Source: Cichorium intybus (Eukaryota > Streptophyta > Magnoliopsida > Asterales > Asteraceae). Taken from it: DNA of 64,000 nucleotides. Each line of letters starts with the position of its first letter. Position 1 is the first letter of the stretch. The stretch lies in contig CM042012.1 in the NCBI GenBank assembly GCA_023525715.1, positions 57,841,705-57,905,704 on the forward strand. The letters are read 5' to 3'. A program made the position numbers and the translations under genes. This document shows, piece by piece, positions 10,820-23,030 of this stretch. The notes under the pieces are model-generated. The model was not told where the DNA came from, searched no databases, and was given only the letters and a program-made list of their open reading frames with translations.

Positions 10820-12828
10820 AAGGATTTTTCAAGATTGCATGTCCGTTGACTTCGTTGACCAAAAAAAATGAGAAGTTCATGTGGACCGACAAACAAGAAG
10901 AGGCATTTGAATTGTTAAAGAAGAAGTTGTGTGAAGCTCCCATTTTGTCCCTTCCATAGGGCACCGAAGATTTTGCGGTTTATAGTGATGCGTCGGGTTT
11001 GGGAATTGGATGTGTTCTCACTCAAAGAGGAAAGGTTATCGCTTATGCGTCACGTCAATTAAAGGAGCACGAGTTGAATTATCCCACTCATGATAAGGAG
11101 TTGGCAACGGTGATTCATGCATTGAAGATTTGGAGGCATTATCTTTATGGTACTCAATGTAAACTCTTCACGGATCATCAAAGCTTGCAATATTTATTTA
11201 GTCAAAAAGACTTAAACGCGAGGCAAAGGCGGTGGATTGAAGTGTTCAAGGATTATGATTGTGAAATTCTTTACCATCCGGGCAAAGCAAACATCGTGGC
11301 GGACGCTTTGAGTAGGAAGGAAATTAGTGAGAAAAGGAGGGTTAAAGCATTGAGAATTGAAGTGGTATCCACACTAGTTGATATGTTGAAGTGTGTGCAA
11401 GAAAAAGCTCAAAAAGGTGGTAACATTAAAGAAGAAAAACTCGGCAAGTCAGTGATCTTTGTGGAAAATTCCCATGGGTTGAAAACATTTCAAGGACGTG
11501 TTTGGGTACCGTTGTATGGTGGAAAAAGAGAATTGATTCTAGATGAAGCTCATAAGACCAAATATTCCATTCATCCCGGATGTACAAAAATGTATATGGA
11601 TTTGAAGCCTTTGTATTGGTGGCCGACCATGAAAGTAGATATTGCCAAGTATGTCAACAAGTGTTTAACGTGTTCCTTGGTGAAAACCGAGCATCAAAGA
11701 CCTTATGGAGATCTTGAGCCGTTGGAAGTCCCGGAATGGAAGTGGGAAAAGATCACCATGGATTTTGTTACTAAATTACCGCGAACAAGAATTGGTCATG
11801 ACATGATTTGGGTCATTGTGGACTGGTTGACTAAAAGTGCATTATTTCTTGCGGCAAGAGAAACATGGCTTGTTGATATGTTTGCGGAATTGTATGTGGA
11901 TGAGGTCGTTCGAAGGCACGGGGTGCCATTATCGATTGTGTCGGATCGGGACAGTCGGTTTACATCACATTTTTGGAAAAGCATGCAAGAAGTATTGGGA
12001 ACCAAGTTATGTTTGAGTACGGCTTATCATCCTCAAACCGATGGGCAAAGTGAAAGGACGATTCAAACGCTTGAAGATATGTTGCGGGCATGTGTGTTAG
12101 ATTTTGGAGGAAGTTGGGATAGACATCTTCCTTTGATTGAGTTTTCTTATAACAACAGTTATCATTCATCCATAAAGATGGCCCCGTATGAAGCTTTATA
12201 TGGAAGAAAGTGTAGATCCCCTTCGTGTTGGTTACAAGCGGGAGAAAAGGTTTTGGTGGGGCCTAGTTTGATTCAAGAAACCACGGAAAAGGTGGAGGTA
12301 ATTAGGGAACGGATGAAGGCGGCCCAAAGTAGACAAAAAAGTTATGCAAATTTGAAGAATCGGCCCATGGTTTTTCAAGAAGGAGATCAAGTGTTACTCA
12401 AAGTGTCACCTTGGAGAGGGGTCATACGTTTCGGGAAAAGAGGAAAGCTTAATCTGAGGTACATTGGACCGTTGAATGTGTTGGAAAAGATTGGGAAACA
12501 AGCTTATCGACTTGAGTTGCCACCGGAGTTGCATGGAAACCACAATGTGTTCCATGTGTGTTACCTTAGGAGGTGGCTTGGTGATAAGGTTGACTTTCTA
12601 CCTTTAGAAGAAATTCGGGTGGATGAAAACAAAAGACTCATAGAAGAACCGGAGGAAATTTTGGATAGAAAGGTTAAGAAGCTAAGAAACAAAATGATTG
12701 ATTTGGTTCTTGTCAAGTGGAAACACTCTTCGGGGACAAATCTCACGTGGGAAACGGAAGAAGAAATACGGACGAGATATCCACACCTTTTTGGAGAAGC
12801 CGAGATTCCGAGGACGGAATCTTCTTAA
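10820..12828 (+). pseudogene. Tekay-like RNase H, integrase and chromodomain-like tail
   Basis: After an in-frame TAG near 10957 the frame shows RNase H (YSDASGLGIGCVL, TDHQSLQYL, NIVADALSR), an integrase HHCC zinc module (H...H with CLTCSLVK near 11665), a DDE core (MDFVTKLP at about 11760, IVSDRDSRF at about 11934, YHPQTDGQSER at about 12024), a GPY/F-like block (LRYIGPLNVLEKIGKQAYRL) and a C-terminal chromodomain-like segment (ILDRKVKKLRNK to LTWETEEE). From 10960 to the TAA at 12826-12828 it is a single open frame. The upstream stop, and the lack of a start or fused RT, make it a remnant. Confidence 0.88.
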
Positions 12829-12836
12829 GGGGAAGG
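12827..12836 (+). promoter_or_regulatory. Polypurine tract of the Tekay-like element
   Basis: AAGGGGAAGG lies four bases before the 3' LTR. Confidence 0.75.
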
Positions 12837-12840
12837 TAAT

Positions 12841-15077
12841 TGTAACATCCTCTATCTAGGGTAAATAATTTAATGAATAAAAATAATAAATTTAATAATT
12901 ATAATAATTATCTAATAGTAAATTTAATTAAAATGTGAAGTTTGAAGAAGTAACTAGTCTAAAATGACTTAATAAGGGTATAAATGGAAATTCACCATAT
13001 GGAGTTCTAGAAGAGGGACTTAGTTGGTATTAAATATTTTAGAAGTGATGGGGAAGGACTTCTAGTGCAAATATGATATAATCTAAGTTCTGGAGGGACT
13101 AGTTTGCAAAAACTGAAAAGGTGGGAGTTTAAGTTGGGGAAAAACCCCTATTTCTCTTATAGATCACGATTTGAGAGGGAGAAGGTGAGAAGAGGGCGAT
13201 TTTCAAGAGATTCAAGTGGAGAGGATTGTTTTTAGCAAGATCTAAGTGGTTTACATCAACCAATTGAAGATTTGAGGTAAGAAATCTAATCTCCATGTTA
13301 GAAACCCACCATTTTGGGTAGATCAAGTTCAAATTTGGGTTTCATAGTTGGGGGAGATGAATTCTATGATCCCAAAGGTGTAGCTTATGAATTCTAATGA
13401 TTATCTCTTTTCAATTCGATGGTTTCATGCTTGGAGAATCATTTGAATGTTGGTTGATACTTATGAACCCTAATTTTTGGGGAAAAACCCATCAATGGGC
13501 GAAACCTTGAGGATGAGATCAATTTGCATCTTAAATGAGTTCTATGAAGAGCTTAAGTGAGTTCCTAGTGATTCCAATTAATGGAAGAAGGAATCCCTTT
13601 AATTATGGACCAAATTGTTTGAATGGAATTGGATATTCCTTGATCTAAGCTCATGAAGTAAATTTGGAATGGTAACATGGATTTGATTCAATGGAGATGA
13701 TATTGGATGGTTAAATAGAGTTTAATGATGTATTATTTTGGATTAGAATAATGTTCATTCGATGGTTATGAGCTTAGAGAAGTGTTGGACCTTGAACTGG
13801 GTGAAAAGGAGTGAAAAGGACCAAAAATCGAGCTACTAGGCAATGTACACGACCCGTGCCTGGTCCACACGACCCGTGTGGATAAGTCTGGACTTACTGG
13901 TCAAATTCACACGACCCGTGTCAGCCTGTACAGTCCAGAATAGTTGGGTTTTAAGCTTTAAGGGTTGGGATGTTGGTTCTAATGTTCAAGTAAACTCCTA
14001 GGACATGTTTAACTAATATTTTACATCTATTTAGTGAAGTTAAATAACTTTAGAGTATTAGTAATGTTGGATGTTATATCTTGTAGGAGAAGAGTGATTG
14101 AGGTTGAAGCAAATAGGATAGCATCTTCTTGGAAACTTAAGGAAGGTGAGTTACCGGGAGTACACATCCCTCTTTTAACCTTGTGTTTTATTACAACTAT
14201 CATGCATGGGTCTATGTGTTAAATGTTGCATAAACCTTATGTGTGCATGGCATTAAAATGAGTCTTTTTCAAAGATGATTACTATAAAATATTACAAAGA
14301 GGTTTTGAAAGATATTTGGAAATCCTATCTGTGCATTGCATTACATGTAGGATGGGGGTTGACCGTGAGATACCTTGAGGACGAGTTTGACCCTTCTCAA
14401 ACAAAGAGGGTGAGGAGTTAATATGAGTTTGACCCTTCTCTAAAATAAAGAGGGTGAGGAGTAGTTCCCGACATTAGGGAAATTGCATGAGGGAGTTGCT
14501 ACCCCTCATGAGGCTAGTGTAATGGCCACTAGTCTTAGTTTCAACCCATACGGGAATCAAGTATTATGCTTCGTGCGTTTTCTTGTGAACTTAGGTGGGT
14601 GCCATTGAGGTGAGATGGACTTTAAGAGGTGGACATGGGTTGGGATAGTTGCATTGCATTTGCATATCACGACCTTCTATTATGAGAAAACCTTACGATG
14701 TTTTTATTTCAAACTATAAATGTGTAAGAGATTATTTTTGGAGGTTGTATCGGGTGTTAAGGTTATCCTTTCCACTCATAATGAGATAGCCTCGGGTAAC
14801 TCACTAGGCATTTCCATTGCCTAACTGTTTTGATGTGTACTCAGGTTTTGAATAAGAGTCGTGAAGAGGCGAGGACTTTTAGAAGACCACGGTTTGTGTG
14901 GCCATTTGGACCATGCTTTGTACTTAGATTATGATACTACCTCGCTACATGTTTTAAACCATCTTTTTTTTAGTACTTTGGGACCTATTTTCCGCAATGA
15001 TGAGACTATCTTTGAATTAATGATATTTTATGATAAATGATGTTTTAATTTACAAATCCCTAGCGAGGGGTGTCACA
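12841..15077 (+). repeat. 3' LTR of the Tekay-like element
   Basis: 2237 bp, near-identical to 2186-4421, with the same dyads (about 13845-13925) and the stem-loop at 14805-14823. Confidence 0.93.
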
Positions 15078-15082
15078 AAAAA

Positions 15083-16083
15083 GGAAGTAAAAAATGGAAA
15101 ATATGGGAAATTGGTCATTAGCGTCGCTAATGCCATCATTAGCGTCGGTAATGATGGCATTTGCGACGCTAATGTCCTTTTTAGCGGCGCTATTGTTGTC
15201 TGCATTGTGGGTTTGCACTATCTCCAGTTAGCGCAGCTAACTTTAGAGTTAGCGACACAAACTGTCATGTTTGGGCCAAAACCCTAGATTTGAAGTTTGT
15301 GCCACTTATAAGGGTGGGGAACCCTAAGGCAGCCGCCATATTCATCATTTCAGCCCCCAAGGACGTTTTTCTCCTCTCTCTAGCTCTCTTGAATGATTTT
15401 TGGTTCATTTGGTCACCTTGGAAGGTTTTATGGAAGTGATTATGATGCTAGATGATGTTTGGTGTTGCTAGGATGCTTTCTCCATGTGAGAATCATCTAA
15501 AGCTTCTTGTTTCTGGACCATTGTGAGTAAATTTCTCACCTTTATGCATTTTTATGGTTTTTCTTACGAGTTAAGTGGGTTTTTATGGGTTAAATTAGTG
15601 TAATGGTCCCCTTTGGTGATTGTCCATGGTAGGGAAGGATAAAGTTTGGAGCTTTATGCATTTAAGTCCTTATTAGAGCCATTAAGTTTGTTTAGAGAGT
15701 AATTCAAGCCCTCTTGGGTAGCTTTGTTGAGTTTTGAGCCATTTTGGACTTAGATCTTTTTCTTGGTCTTGCATGGTTATGGTTGGATGTTAAAGTTAGG
15801 ATTTTTATGGACTTAGGGACTGTTGGAAGGTTTCTGGAGGGTTTAAGACTTTGGCTAAATGGAATGAGAGCTTAATGGACTTTTGAGGCTGTACATAGTT
15901 AGCGACGCTAACTAGGGAAGTTAGCGGTGCTAGTTGTGCCTGTTGACTTTGACCTTTGACCAGTTTGACTTTTAGTCAAACTTGAGGGTTCGGGGTACTG
16001 GTCTTAGAGTTTTATCTTGTTTGGAATTTAGGAAGTTCAAAGTGGAGTTTATCCTTATTAGGAGGTTCGCGCTTGACATTGTC
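15083..16083 (+). other. Solo LTR A, middle segment with palindrome cluster
   Basis: No gene. At 15117-15260 and again at 15897-15925 there are repeated near-palindromes such as CATTAGCGTCGCTAATG and GTTAGCGACGCTAAC. Near 15523 a GTGAGTAAATTTCTCAC stretch combines a splice-donor consensus with a hairpin. Confidence 0.75.
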
Positions 16084-17037
16084 GCAGTCGTCGATGCGGT
16101 CAAAAATACTAGATTTAATACCTTACAAGCACACTAGCTAAGTGGAAGTAAGGGTCGAACCGTGGAGTTAGTGGTTGAATCTGTGTCACAAATAACCTAT
16201 CTATAGTGTCACTCTATAGAAGGTGTCGTTCCATACACTTCACGAAATCCGAACAGTACGAAATTATCGAAAACATAAACTAACGATTATTAAACTACTC
16301 AAATCCAAATCCCGATCAAACCAAACCAAACGTTCTGATCCCGAGGTATACTCAGAAAATCAGAAACATCAAACACCAAACAAACCAATCAAACGAACAA
16401 TAATCGTAAACCAAAAAAATAAACGAAACTGAATGATTGCATTAAAACTAAACCAAACCAGAAGCCGAATGTTTTTACTTTGGTTGAGAATCCAGAATCA
16501 CGCGGTCAAAAGATTCTACAAGTCAGAACCGTTGATCGCACGTGATAAACAAAACCGAAAAACGAGAAAATAACTAAAACTACGCAACTACAAACTATTG
16601 ATCACTGAAATACGAAAATACGAGTCGAAGAGGCCTGAGTTCCACTCAAAGGTCGGGTCTTCGCTCCCGAGACACGAACCGGAAGCCTCTATTTATAGTT
16701 GCGAAAATTTCATGGACGCGGCACAAGGGTGAAATCTGCAGCGCGTCCTTATCTGTAACTCCGATGTTCGCTTTTTGAATTTGAAACTCTAATTCGATAC
16801 ACAACTGTCCCGCGTCGCGCGTGTCTTCATCACCGCGGCGCGCGTGTGTTTTCGCCTGAAAAGTGGACTTCATTCCAAACTTCACCATTTTGCACGCTTT
16901 TAACCCCTGTATTGTATATATTTCGCACACAAGCATTAGACACAAAAACGTGAGTATATAACAGTTTATGATATATATTTTACTCAAAATATGGCTCAAC
17001 GACGACTAAAATACTTGATATTACTAGGCGTCATCAG
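16084..17037. mobile_element. Unclassified ~1-kb repeat, copy 2
   Basis: It interrupts solo LTR A and is flanked by an exact 7-bp CATTGTC duplication (16077-16083, 17038-17044). It is homologous along its length to 8837-9962 in the same orientation, including the GGGTCGAACC block, the CTATAGTGTCAC dyad, the CGCG-rich block (about 16800-16850) and the minus-strand TATAAATAGAGGC. No ORF of note. Confidence 0.7.
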
Positions 17038-17044
17038 CATTGTC

Positions 17045-17793
17045 AGGATCTGAAGACGCGCGTGTGGAACGTTGTTTGGCTTTGCGAATCAGGTGAGTCT
17101 TCTCACTATACTATGGGTGAAGTTACATGTGTATGTAACTTAATTACTGTGTGTAGTAATGTATGGTAGCTAGGAGTTTCTTACATTATTTGACTGTTGA
17201 GTTGATAATAGGAACCCGATGAGTAGACTGTATGTTTAGACTGTTGTGCTTATATGTGACAGTCGTTGGATTCGTTCTGGCGACTAAAGAATGAGCTGAT
17301 AGATCCAAGGTTCGCTACATGATAAAGGGCGATGCATGACCGGTCGTACCTGGGCACCTGAAGATCAGAGAATGAATTGATTCGGTGACGGACGGAACGG
17401 GGCAGCCTTGTGAGTTCTTAACCAAGGTGGATCGGAGCAAGCCCAGGAGCCAGGTTCTTCGAGGCAAGCTCAGAGACCCTTACGATTGGGTGTTATGTGA
17501 TGAAGCATATGGTATTTGGGGAAACTCACTAAGCTTTGTGCTTACTCTTTCACCCTAACTGTTTTTCAGGTATTTGCTGGCTTGAGCTTGGAGCACGGCA
17601 CGACTGTACTGCATCTGAAGATTTGGTATTTGAGTCTTTCGCTGGATAATGTTTATAAATTTTTTTGTTAAAAACAATTTATATGTTTTAAATATTAAGT
17701 TTTAAATTGGATGGTTTTATTTGATAACCTGTTTTATGAAATTGTACTATTTTTTTAAAACAAAAAATTTATTACGGAATTTGAGACGTTACA
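17045..17793 (+). other. Solo LTR A, 3' segment
   Basis: No gene. It contains the stem-loop TAAGC..GCTTA (17530-17544) followed after 23 nt by CAG|G, and the LTR terminus GACGTTACA. Confidence 0.75.
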
Positions 17794-18793
17794 AAAATGG
17801 TTTTTCTAAAACCCCAAAACCAAACTGTTGGTTTTTTAAAACGTGTTGGATTTTACGGTTTCAAATTTTCAGCTTTTACCGATTTTGGTTTTCTTGCACA
17901 TCATTATTAACCACCAAATCCATATTTTCTTCAAGCATATCATCGTAAGAAACCAAAAGGATGGATTTTGTAGTTAATAAGGATATGCAAAAAAAAAAAT
18001 CGTAAAAAAACCTGAAAAAAGATGAAAATTTGAAACCAAAAAACCAAAATGTTTTGAAAAAACAACAGTTTGGTTTTTGGATTTTAGAAAAACCAGATTT
18101 TTCAATTCAGTTTGGTTTCTGATATTTAATTAAAGTAATAAATATATCTTGGTCTCGTTGTATTTTCGAAGGTAAAAACCAAAATTTTAAGTTCTGATTT
18201 AGTTTTATTAGAAAAATTTGAACCACTATTAACCCTACTAGTTAACAAACACTATTTCATGGACCAAAATTACGCTATTTTAAAAAAAAATCATAAAAAA
18301 TGATGTTTTGAAAAAAAATATTTGTTGTCAGTGATTTTTCTAAAAAATTTATAAATAGCAGTGGTTTTTTTGAAAATAAAAATAAAGCAGTGGTTTTTCT
18401 GATAAAAATGACGAAAATGCATTGGTCTTTTTTCCAAATTTCCCTAAGAACACCTAATTTTGGCCTTACCTCCCCCTGAATCTAGATTGACGCCTCCCTC
18501 TTTTTTCTCCTGGGTGTTTGTCAATGTTTTACAGTTTAAGAAAGAAAGAGAAAGGTTTTCCTTTGTTGATTGGATTCTAGCAGTTATTCACCTTGTTCGT
18601 GTAGATACCATAGAGAATATAATAATTTTAATCTTAAGTATATAGACCATAGGATCTCTATTATATTTTTGAGGTAAATTTTGATTTCCGCTATGGTTTT
18701 GTATTATTGGTTAATCTTTTTTATTCGGTTGAATCTTATATGGGATTGTTAAACTTTGTTTTACTTCGTTGTGCTTTATGTTTGATTACATCA

Positions 18794-19084
18794 AAAAAAA
18801 ATTTGTATCCTTCAACATAACACTTCTTTTTTCAACACAACTCATCTTCTTCAACAAGCCTCATCTTCTCCTTTGTCACATTCATTGATCGATGGATACA
18901 TATCAAATACGAAAACAACAACATTTTTTTAAGTCTGTGAAAACATTCAATAATAGATTACGCAACTTTTTTGTATTCTGAAATTGGTCTTGTAGTTGTA
19001 GCATTCGAGACATCTTATTATTTAGAAAGAACGCGTCAAGCTTATCCATAAATCCTTATCGGTGTAACTGACACTTGATATTAT
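18794..19084. other. Intergenic, no feature recognised
   Basis: AT-rich, with a short TTCAACA/CATCTTCTTC-rich patch near 18810-18870. Nothing supports a gene. Confidence 0.6.
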
Positions 19085-19375
19085 TTAAACCAAGTTGGGA
19101 TCACAATTGGAGTAAAACCTCGATTTGACTTGCGTGTCAATTGACACTAAATCCTTCTCATCAACTTCGAAGAGTTGGGAATTGTCGATGATATGACCAA
19201 TGAACTTAGCACCTTTACACATGCCAAGAAATATATGCTGCCATGATTTGTATTTGGAGCCATCAATAGTAATTTTGAAGCTAAACTAGGAGTATACTTT
19301 GTAATAACATATACGAGTTGATATTTAGTGACGATGGTGATTGTTGATGATGTTGTCGAGGTCATAGTCCCTTAA
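19085..19375 (-). pseudogene. Copia-type gag fragment, frameshifted
   Basis: On the minus strand one frame reads VTKY.PSLASKL and then, after a shift, another reads DGSKYKSWQHIFLGMCKGAK followed by FIGHIIDNSQLF. This is the N-terminal layout of copia Gag (UBN2-like). The reading stops within about 100 codons. Upstream on the same strand (about 19624) is a GGTATCGAGC sequence like a decayed primer-binding site, so this is the stump of a minus-strand copia element. Confidence 0.6.
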
Positions 19376-19763
19376 AACAAAGGACAAAGTGAAACAAAAA
19401 TCAAAACTCGGGTCATATGCTTAGTATAAGTAGAGGGATTTTAGCAATGTACTAAAATAATCCTTATAATGGCATTCCTTCAAGTCAAAAAGACGAGAGA
19501 CACTAGTTGGCGACATAAGGGACCAAGTCGGCGATGCTAGTCGTAAGGAGCGATGGCAGCGACAATAAGAGACTTTAGGGGTGCCAAAAAAAAAAAGTAT
19601 AGGTGTGTCGTCTAGCTCGATACCATGTTGGTTAATGAAAATACATATTAGAGTTTCTGATGTATTCTATTAATTTAAACAGAACAACAAATAAACGATA
19701 TTTACACATAAGGCCTAACATTATACAAAATGAATAAATAATATGTTTGTTTAATGTGTGTGT

Positions 19764-20102
<339 letters not shown>

Positions 20103-20221
20103 GAAAATCCTCTTTCAATGCCTATGAAAAACGTCAAAAATATTTGCAATTTTTTTTCATTACTAATCTCTTTTGACGCTTTTCTTAGGCGCGGAAAGAG
20201 GATATCAGTGGTGTGTGTGTG

Positions 20222-20225
<4 letters not shown>

Positions 20226-20309
<84 letters not shown>
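20226..20309. repeat. (TA)n microsatellite
   Basis: Pure TA run immediately upstream of the TRIM. It has replaced the first bases of the TRIM's 5' LTR. Confidence 0.96.
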
Positions 20310-20313
<4 letters not shown>

Positions 20314-20598
20314 GTGCGACACGGTCTTATAAGTGTGTATATATGTTGGAGTCTCATCTCTCTCTACAATGGCTCTTTTGGAAAGACACACTTGGGCTCC
20401 ACATATATTTACATGGTATCAGAGCCGGTGTCCCACACCCCTATAACATCATCGAGCCTACGTCTCTGAGGGGGAGTGTTAGTGTATCCCACATTGGTGC
20501 GACACTGTCTTATAAGTGTGTGTATATATGTTGGAGTCTCCCCTCTCTCTACAATGGCTCTTTTGGAAAGACACTATTGGGCTCCACATATATTTACA
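20309..20598 (+). mobile_element. TRIM (terminal-repeat retrotransposon in miniature)
   Basis: A 122-bp 3' LTR (20477-20598, TGTTAGTG..TTTACA) and a 5' LTR copy (20309-20413) that lacks its first ~17 bases enclose only 63 bp. The internal part starts with a PBS TGGTATCAGAGCC (20414-20426) and ends with the purine tract GAGGGGGAG before the 3' LTR. No coding capacity, so it depends on another element for movement. It sits inside a TA microsatellite, so a target duplication cannot be read. Confidence 0.88.
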
Positions 20599-20984
20599 AT
20601 ACATATATATATATATATATATATATGTAGAGTTAGTATTAAATACATTTGGTAATTATTGTGTGATTATGAGACCAATTCTAAACCATTGGATTGAAAA
20701 AACGTGTGGCTTTGATGATAGTGGCAATTCTGTAAATAAAATGAAAGAATATTTAATTAACTGATTAAAAACGGGGAAATAAGGGTATAAATGACAATTA
20801 GCTGTGCCTATAAATTAGGAATGACAATCAGTTACGACAATCATTTACGTCACACGATCAGTTACGACAATCATTTACGTAAAAAAACAACATTACAATT
20901 ATCTTTTTCTTCGGAAAAAAACAATTCAATCACGTAAGAGTACATCGATGAAGGAGCACACTGATTCTTGTTGAAGTAAATATA

Positions 20985-21530
20985 CATTCTCGGAGAATGA
21001 ATATGTATTATAAGCATTTTTGCATAAGTATTCTCAGAAAATGGTATGTTGGTAAACAATCTGTAAAGAAAAAATGAAACTGGGAGAAGAAGAATACTGT
21101 ATTCTTAGAGAATGTGTTATGTTATATAACAAAAAGAAGAATATTGCATTCTTAGAGAATGTTCTGTGTTATATAACAAAAAGAAATACTTGAATCATTC
21201 TCATAAATGGCATTACAATAAAAGAAAAAACAATGTGCATTCTTGGAGAATGGCTTTACAACAAAGAAAACATATTCTATAAAACAACATATTCTTGAAG
21301 AATGACTTTACAGTAAAGAAACAACATATGCATTCTTGGAGAATGAAACAAGAAAAATGGTTTTTACATTAAAACAAGAAGAATGACTTTACAGTAAAGA
21401 AACAAATGCATTCTTGAGAATGAAACAAGAAAAATGAACATACCATTCTCAAAGAATGCCTATAAAAAGAAAACAGACTTGTCGCTTAATTTCAAAGCTC
21501 AATAGTTCATTCTCTAAGAATGACTATAAA
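20985..21530. repeat. Cluster of CATTCTTRGAGAATG palindromes
   Basis: At least nine full or degenerate copies of a 15-bp dyad, e.g. 20985-20999, 21100-21114, 21147-21161, 21238-21252 and further ones near 21290, 21332, 21409, 21447 and 21512. They are separated by A-rich spacers such as AACAAAAAGAA. The spacing is irregular. Confidence 0.85.
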
Positions 21531-21699
21531 AAAAACATACTTATATAAAACGCTCACGAGTTTATTCCAGACTTGTTGCTGAATTTCAAAGCTTCATAGG
21601 AATCGGGGCGATTATATACCGAAGAGATGAAGGCGAATCGCAAAAACGCAGACCCAAAATCAACAACAAAAAGTGGCGCTATTCCCGCTTCAACGTCAA

Positions 21700-21951
21700 T
21701 CAATTTCTAATCAAATGCGGTGCTTGGGGCCGGCGCCTGGGCGGTGGTGGTCGGCGGCGGTGGAAACAGCTTGACCAATCGCCGATCTGACATTGAAATG
21801 GGGGATGCGTCGGACTCGACTGACGATTTGAGCGAACTCGGAAGTGAGCGAAGATGGATTTAGAGGCGGATTTGGAACCAGAAAAGAGATCACGTCGTTG
21901 TTCTTCGTCGTCGATTGCACCACCTCCGTCTCCAATCTCTGCCTTTATCAT
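21700..21951 (-). pseudogene. Gene-like fragment inside the TIR element
   Basis: An 83-codon frame beginning MIKAEIGDGGG, with an acidic then Pro/Arg-rich composition, follows a leader with CTCTCTCTC and CCCTAACCCC typical of plant 5' UTRs (about 21960-22010). I do not recognise the protein. Its GC content is well above the surroundings. It could be a captured first exon or a short species-specific gene. No downstream exon was identified. Confidence 0.35.
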
Positions 21952-22155
21952 CTTCGAGTTTGATTTGGGGTTAGGGTTTTGAGAGAGAGAGACAGAGAGA
22001 ATGATGGTGGAGAGAGAAAATAACTGATCGTATAATAAGGAAATTGGTAGAGAGAGAAAATAAATATAATTAATTATTATACTAATTTACTAAAGTGCCC
22101 CTCACAAATGATTGGTCCAGAATTAGTCCTACAATCACACAATATTTAGAAAATG

Positions 22156-22701
<546 letters not shown>

Positions 22702-22766
<65 letters not shown>
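22702..22766. repeat. (TA)n microsatellite
   Basis: About 65 bp of TA on the right flank of the MITE. Confidence 0.96.
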
Positions 22767-22768
<2 letters not shown>

Positions 22769-23030
22769 TTTTGGGATCTTAAAAAGGATTTTTCAACGGC
22801 ATAAAAAATGCACTATGCTTGAACTTTCTATTCTACTTGCTTTTGGCCTTTGTTTTTCCTTGCTATCTCACACCTCTTGTCGCCATTGTGAAGAAAACCC
22901 CAAAATAAAAAGGCCCAAAAGCAAAAGCAAAAGTTTCAAAAAGAAACGAACTCCTTCTACTTAAAACCCTTCACTCAACTTGCAAAACGCAAACCACACA
23001 CAGATACTCTCTCGTTGCGCTCTTATTAAG

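Larger units (their letters stand above)
2186..15077 (+). mobile_element. Ty3/gypsy LTR retrotransposon, Tekay-like chromovirus, degenerate, hosting two nested insertions
   Basis: Two LTRs of 2236 and 2237 bp bracket gag, protease, RT, RNase H, integrase and a chromodomain-like tail in the chromovirus order. The element is flanked by an exact AAAAA duplication (2181-2185, 15078-15082). By eye the LTRs differ at about 32 substitutions and one single-T indel (about 1.4%), so insertion is recent. Under the commonly used grass rate of 1.3e-8 per site per year this would be roughly half a million years, which is an inference. Coding is broken by a frameshift in gag, two insertions, a frameshift at the end of RT, an in-frame stop before RNase H and a short in-frame deletion in the RT thumb. 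Clade assignment is from remembered motifs. Confidence 0.9.
2142..17793 (+). mobile_element. Solo LTR A (long Ty3-type LTR), interrupted by two later insertions
   Basis: The LTR begins TGTAAGACCC at 2142 and ends GACGTTACA at 17793, so it has TG..CA ends. It is flanked by an exact 5-bp duplication AAAAT (2137-2141 and 17794-17798). It is split by the gypsy element at 2186-15077 plus one 5-bp duplication, and by an unrelated repeat at 16084-17037. Removing these leaves about 1.8 kb of LTR (2142-2185, 15083-16083, 17045-17793). No internal domain or second LTR exists, so it is a recombined solo LTR. It contains clustered dyads of the type TTAGCGNCGCTAA, a donor-like site near 15523, a small stem-loop at 17530-17544 and an acceptor-like CAG at 17567-17569. 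Confidence 0.85.
1266..18793. mobile_element. Long inverted-repeat (foldback-type) element, outermost layer of the nest
   Basis: Positions 1266-2141 read on the reverse strand against 18105-18793 over their whole length, with indels. Shared landmarks are TGATGTAA(C/T)CAAACAT at the ends, GATTAACCAATAATACAAAA, AACTGTAAA/GAATTGTAAA near the CT-rich block and AGGTAAGGCCAAAATTAGG. The left arm continues after the inserted LTR at 17799-17920 and pairs with 17960-18100, leaving a loop of roughly 40 nt around 17920-17960. Without insertions the element would be about 1.9 kb and almost entirely palindromic. No transposase is present and no convincing target duplication was found. It could be a non-autonomous MULE or foldback element, or a locally inverted duplication. 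Confidence 0.75.

Noticed and set aside
19147..19365. Independent small gene on the minus strand
   Set aside because: The content matches a copia Gag N-terminus only when read across a frameshift, so it is a retrotransposon remnant.
20985..21530. Repeated CATTCT..AGAATG dyads as a CRISPR array or heat-shock elements
   Set aside because: This is a plant nuclear sequence with irregular spacing and no unique spacers of even length. The TTC and GAA are not spaced as in a heat-shock element (TTCnnGAA).
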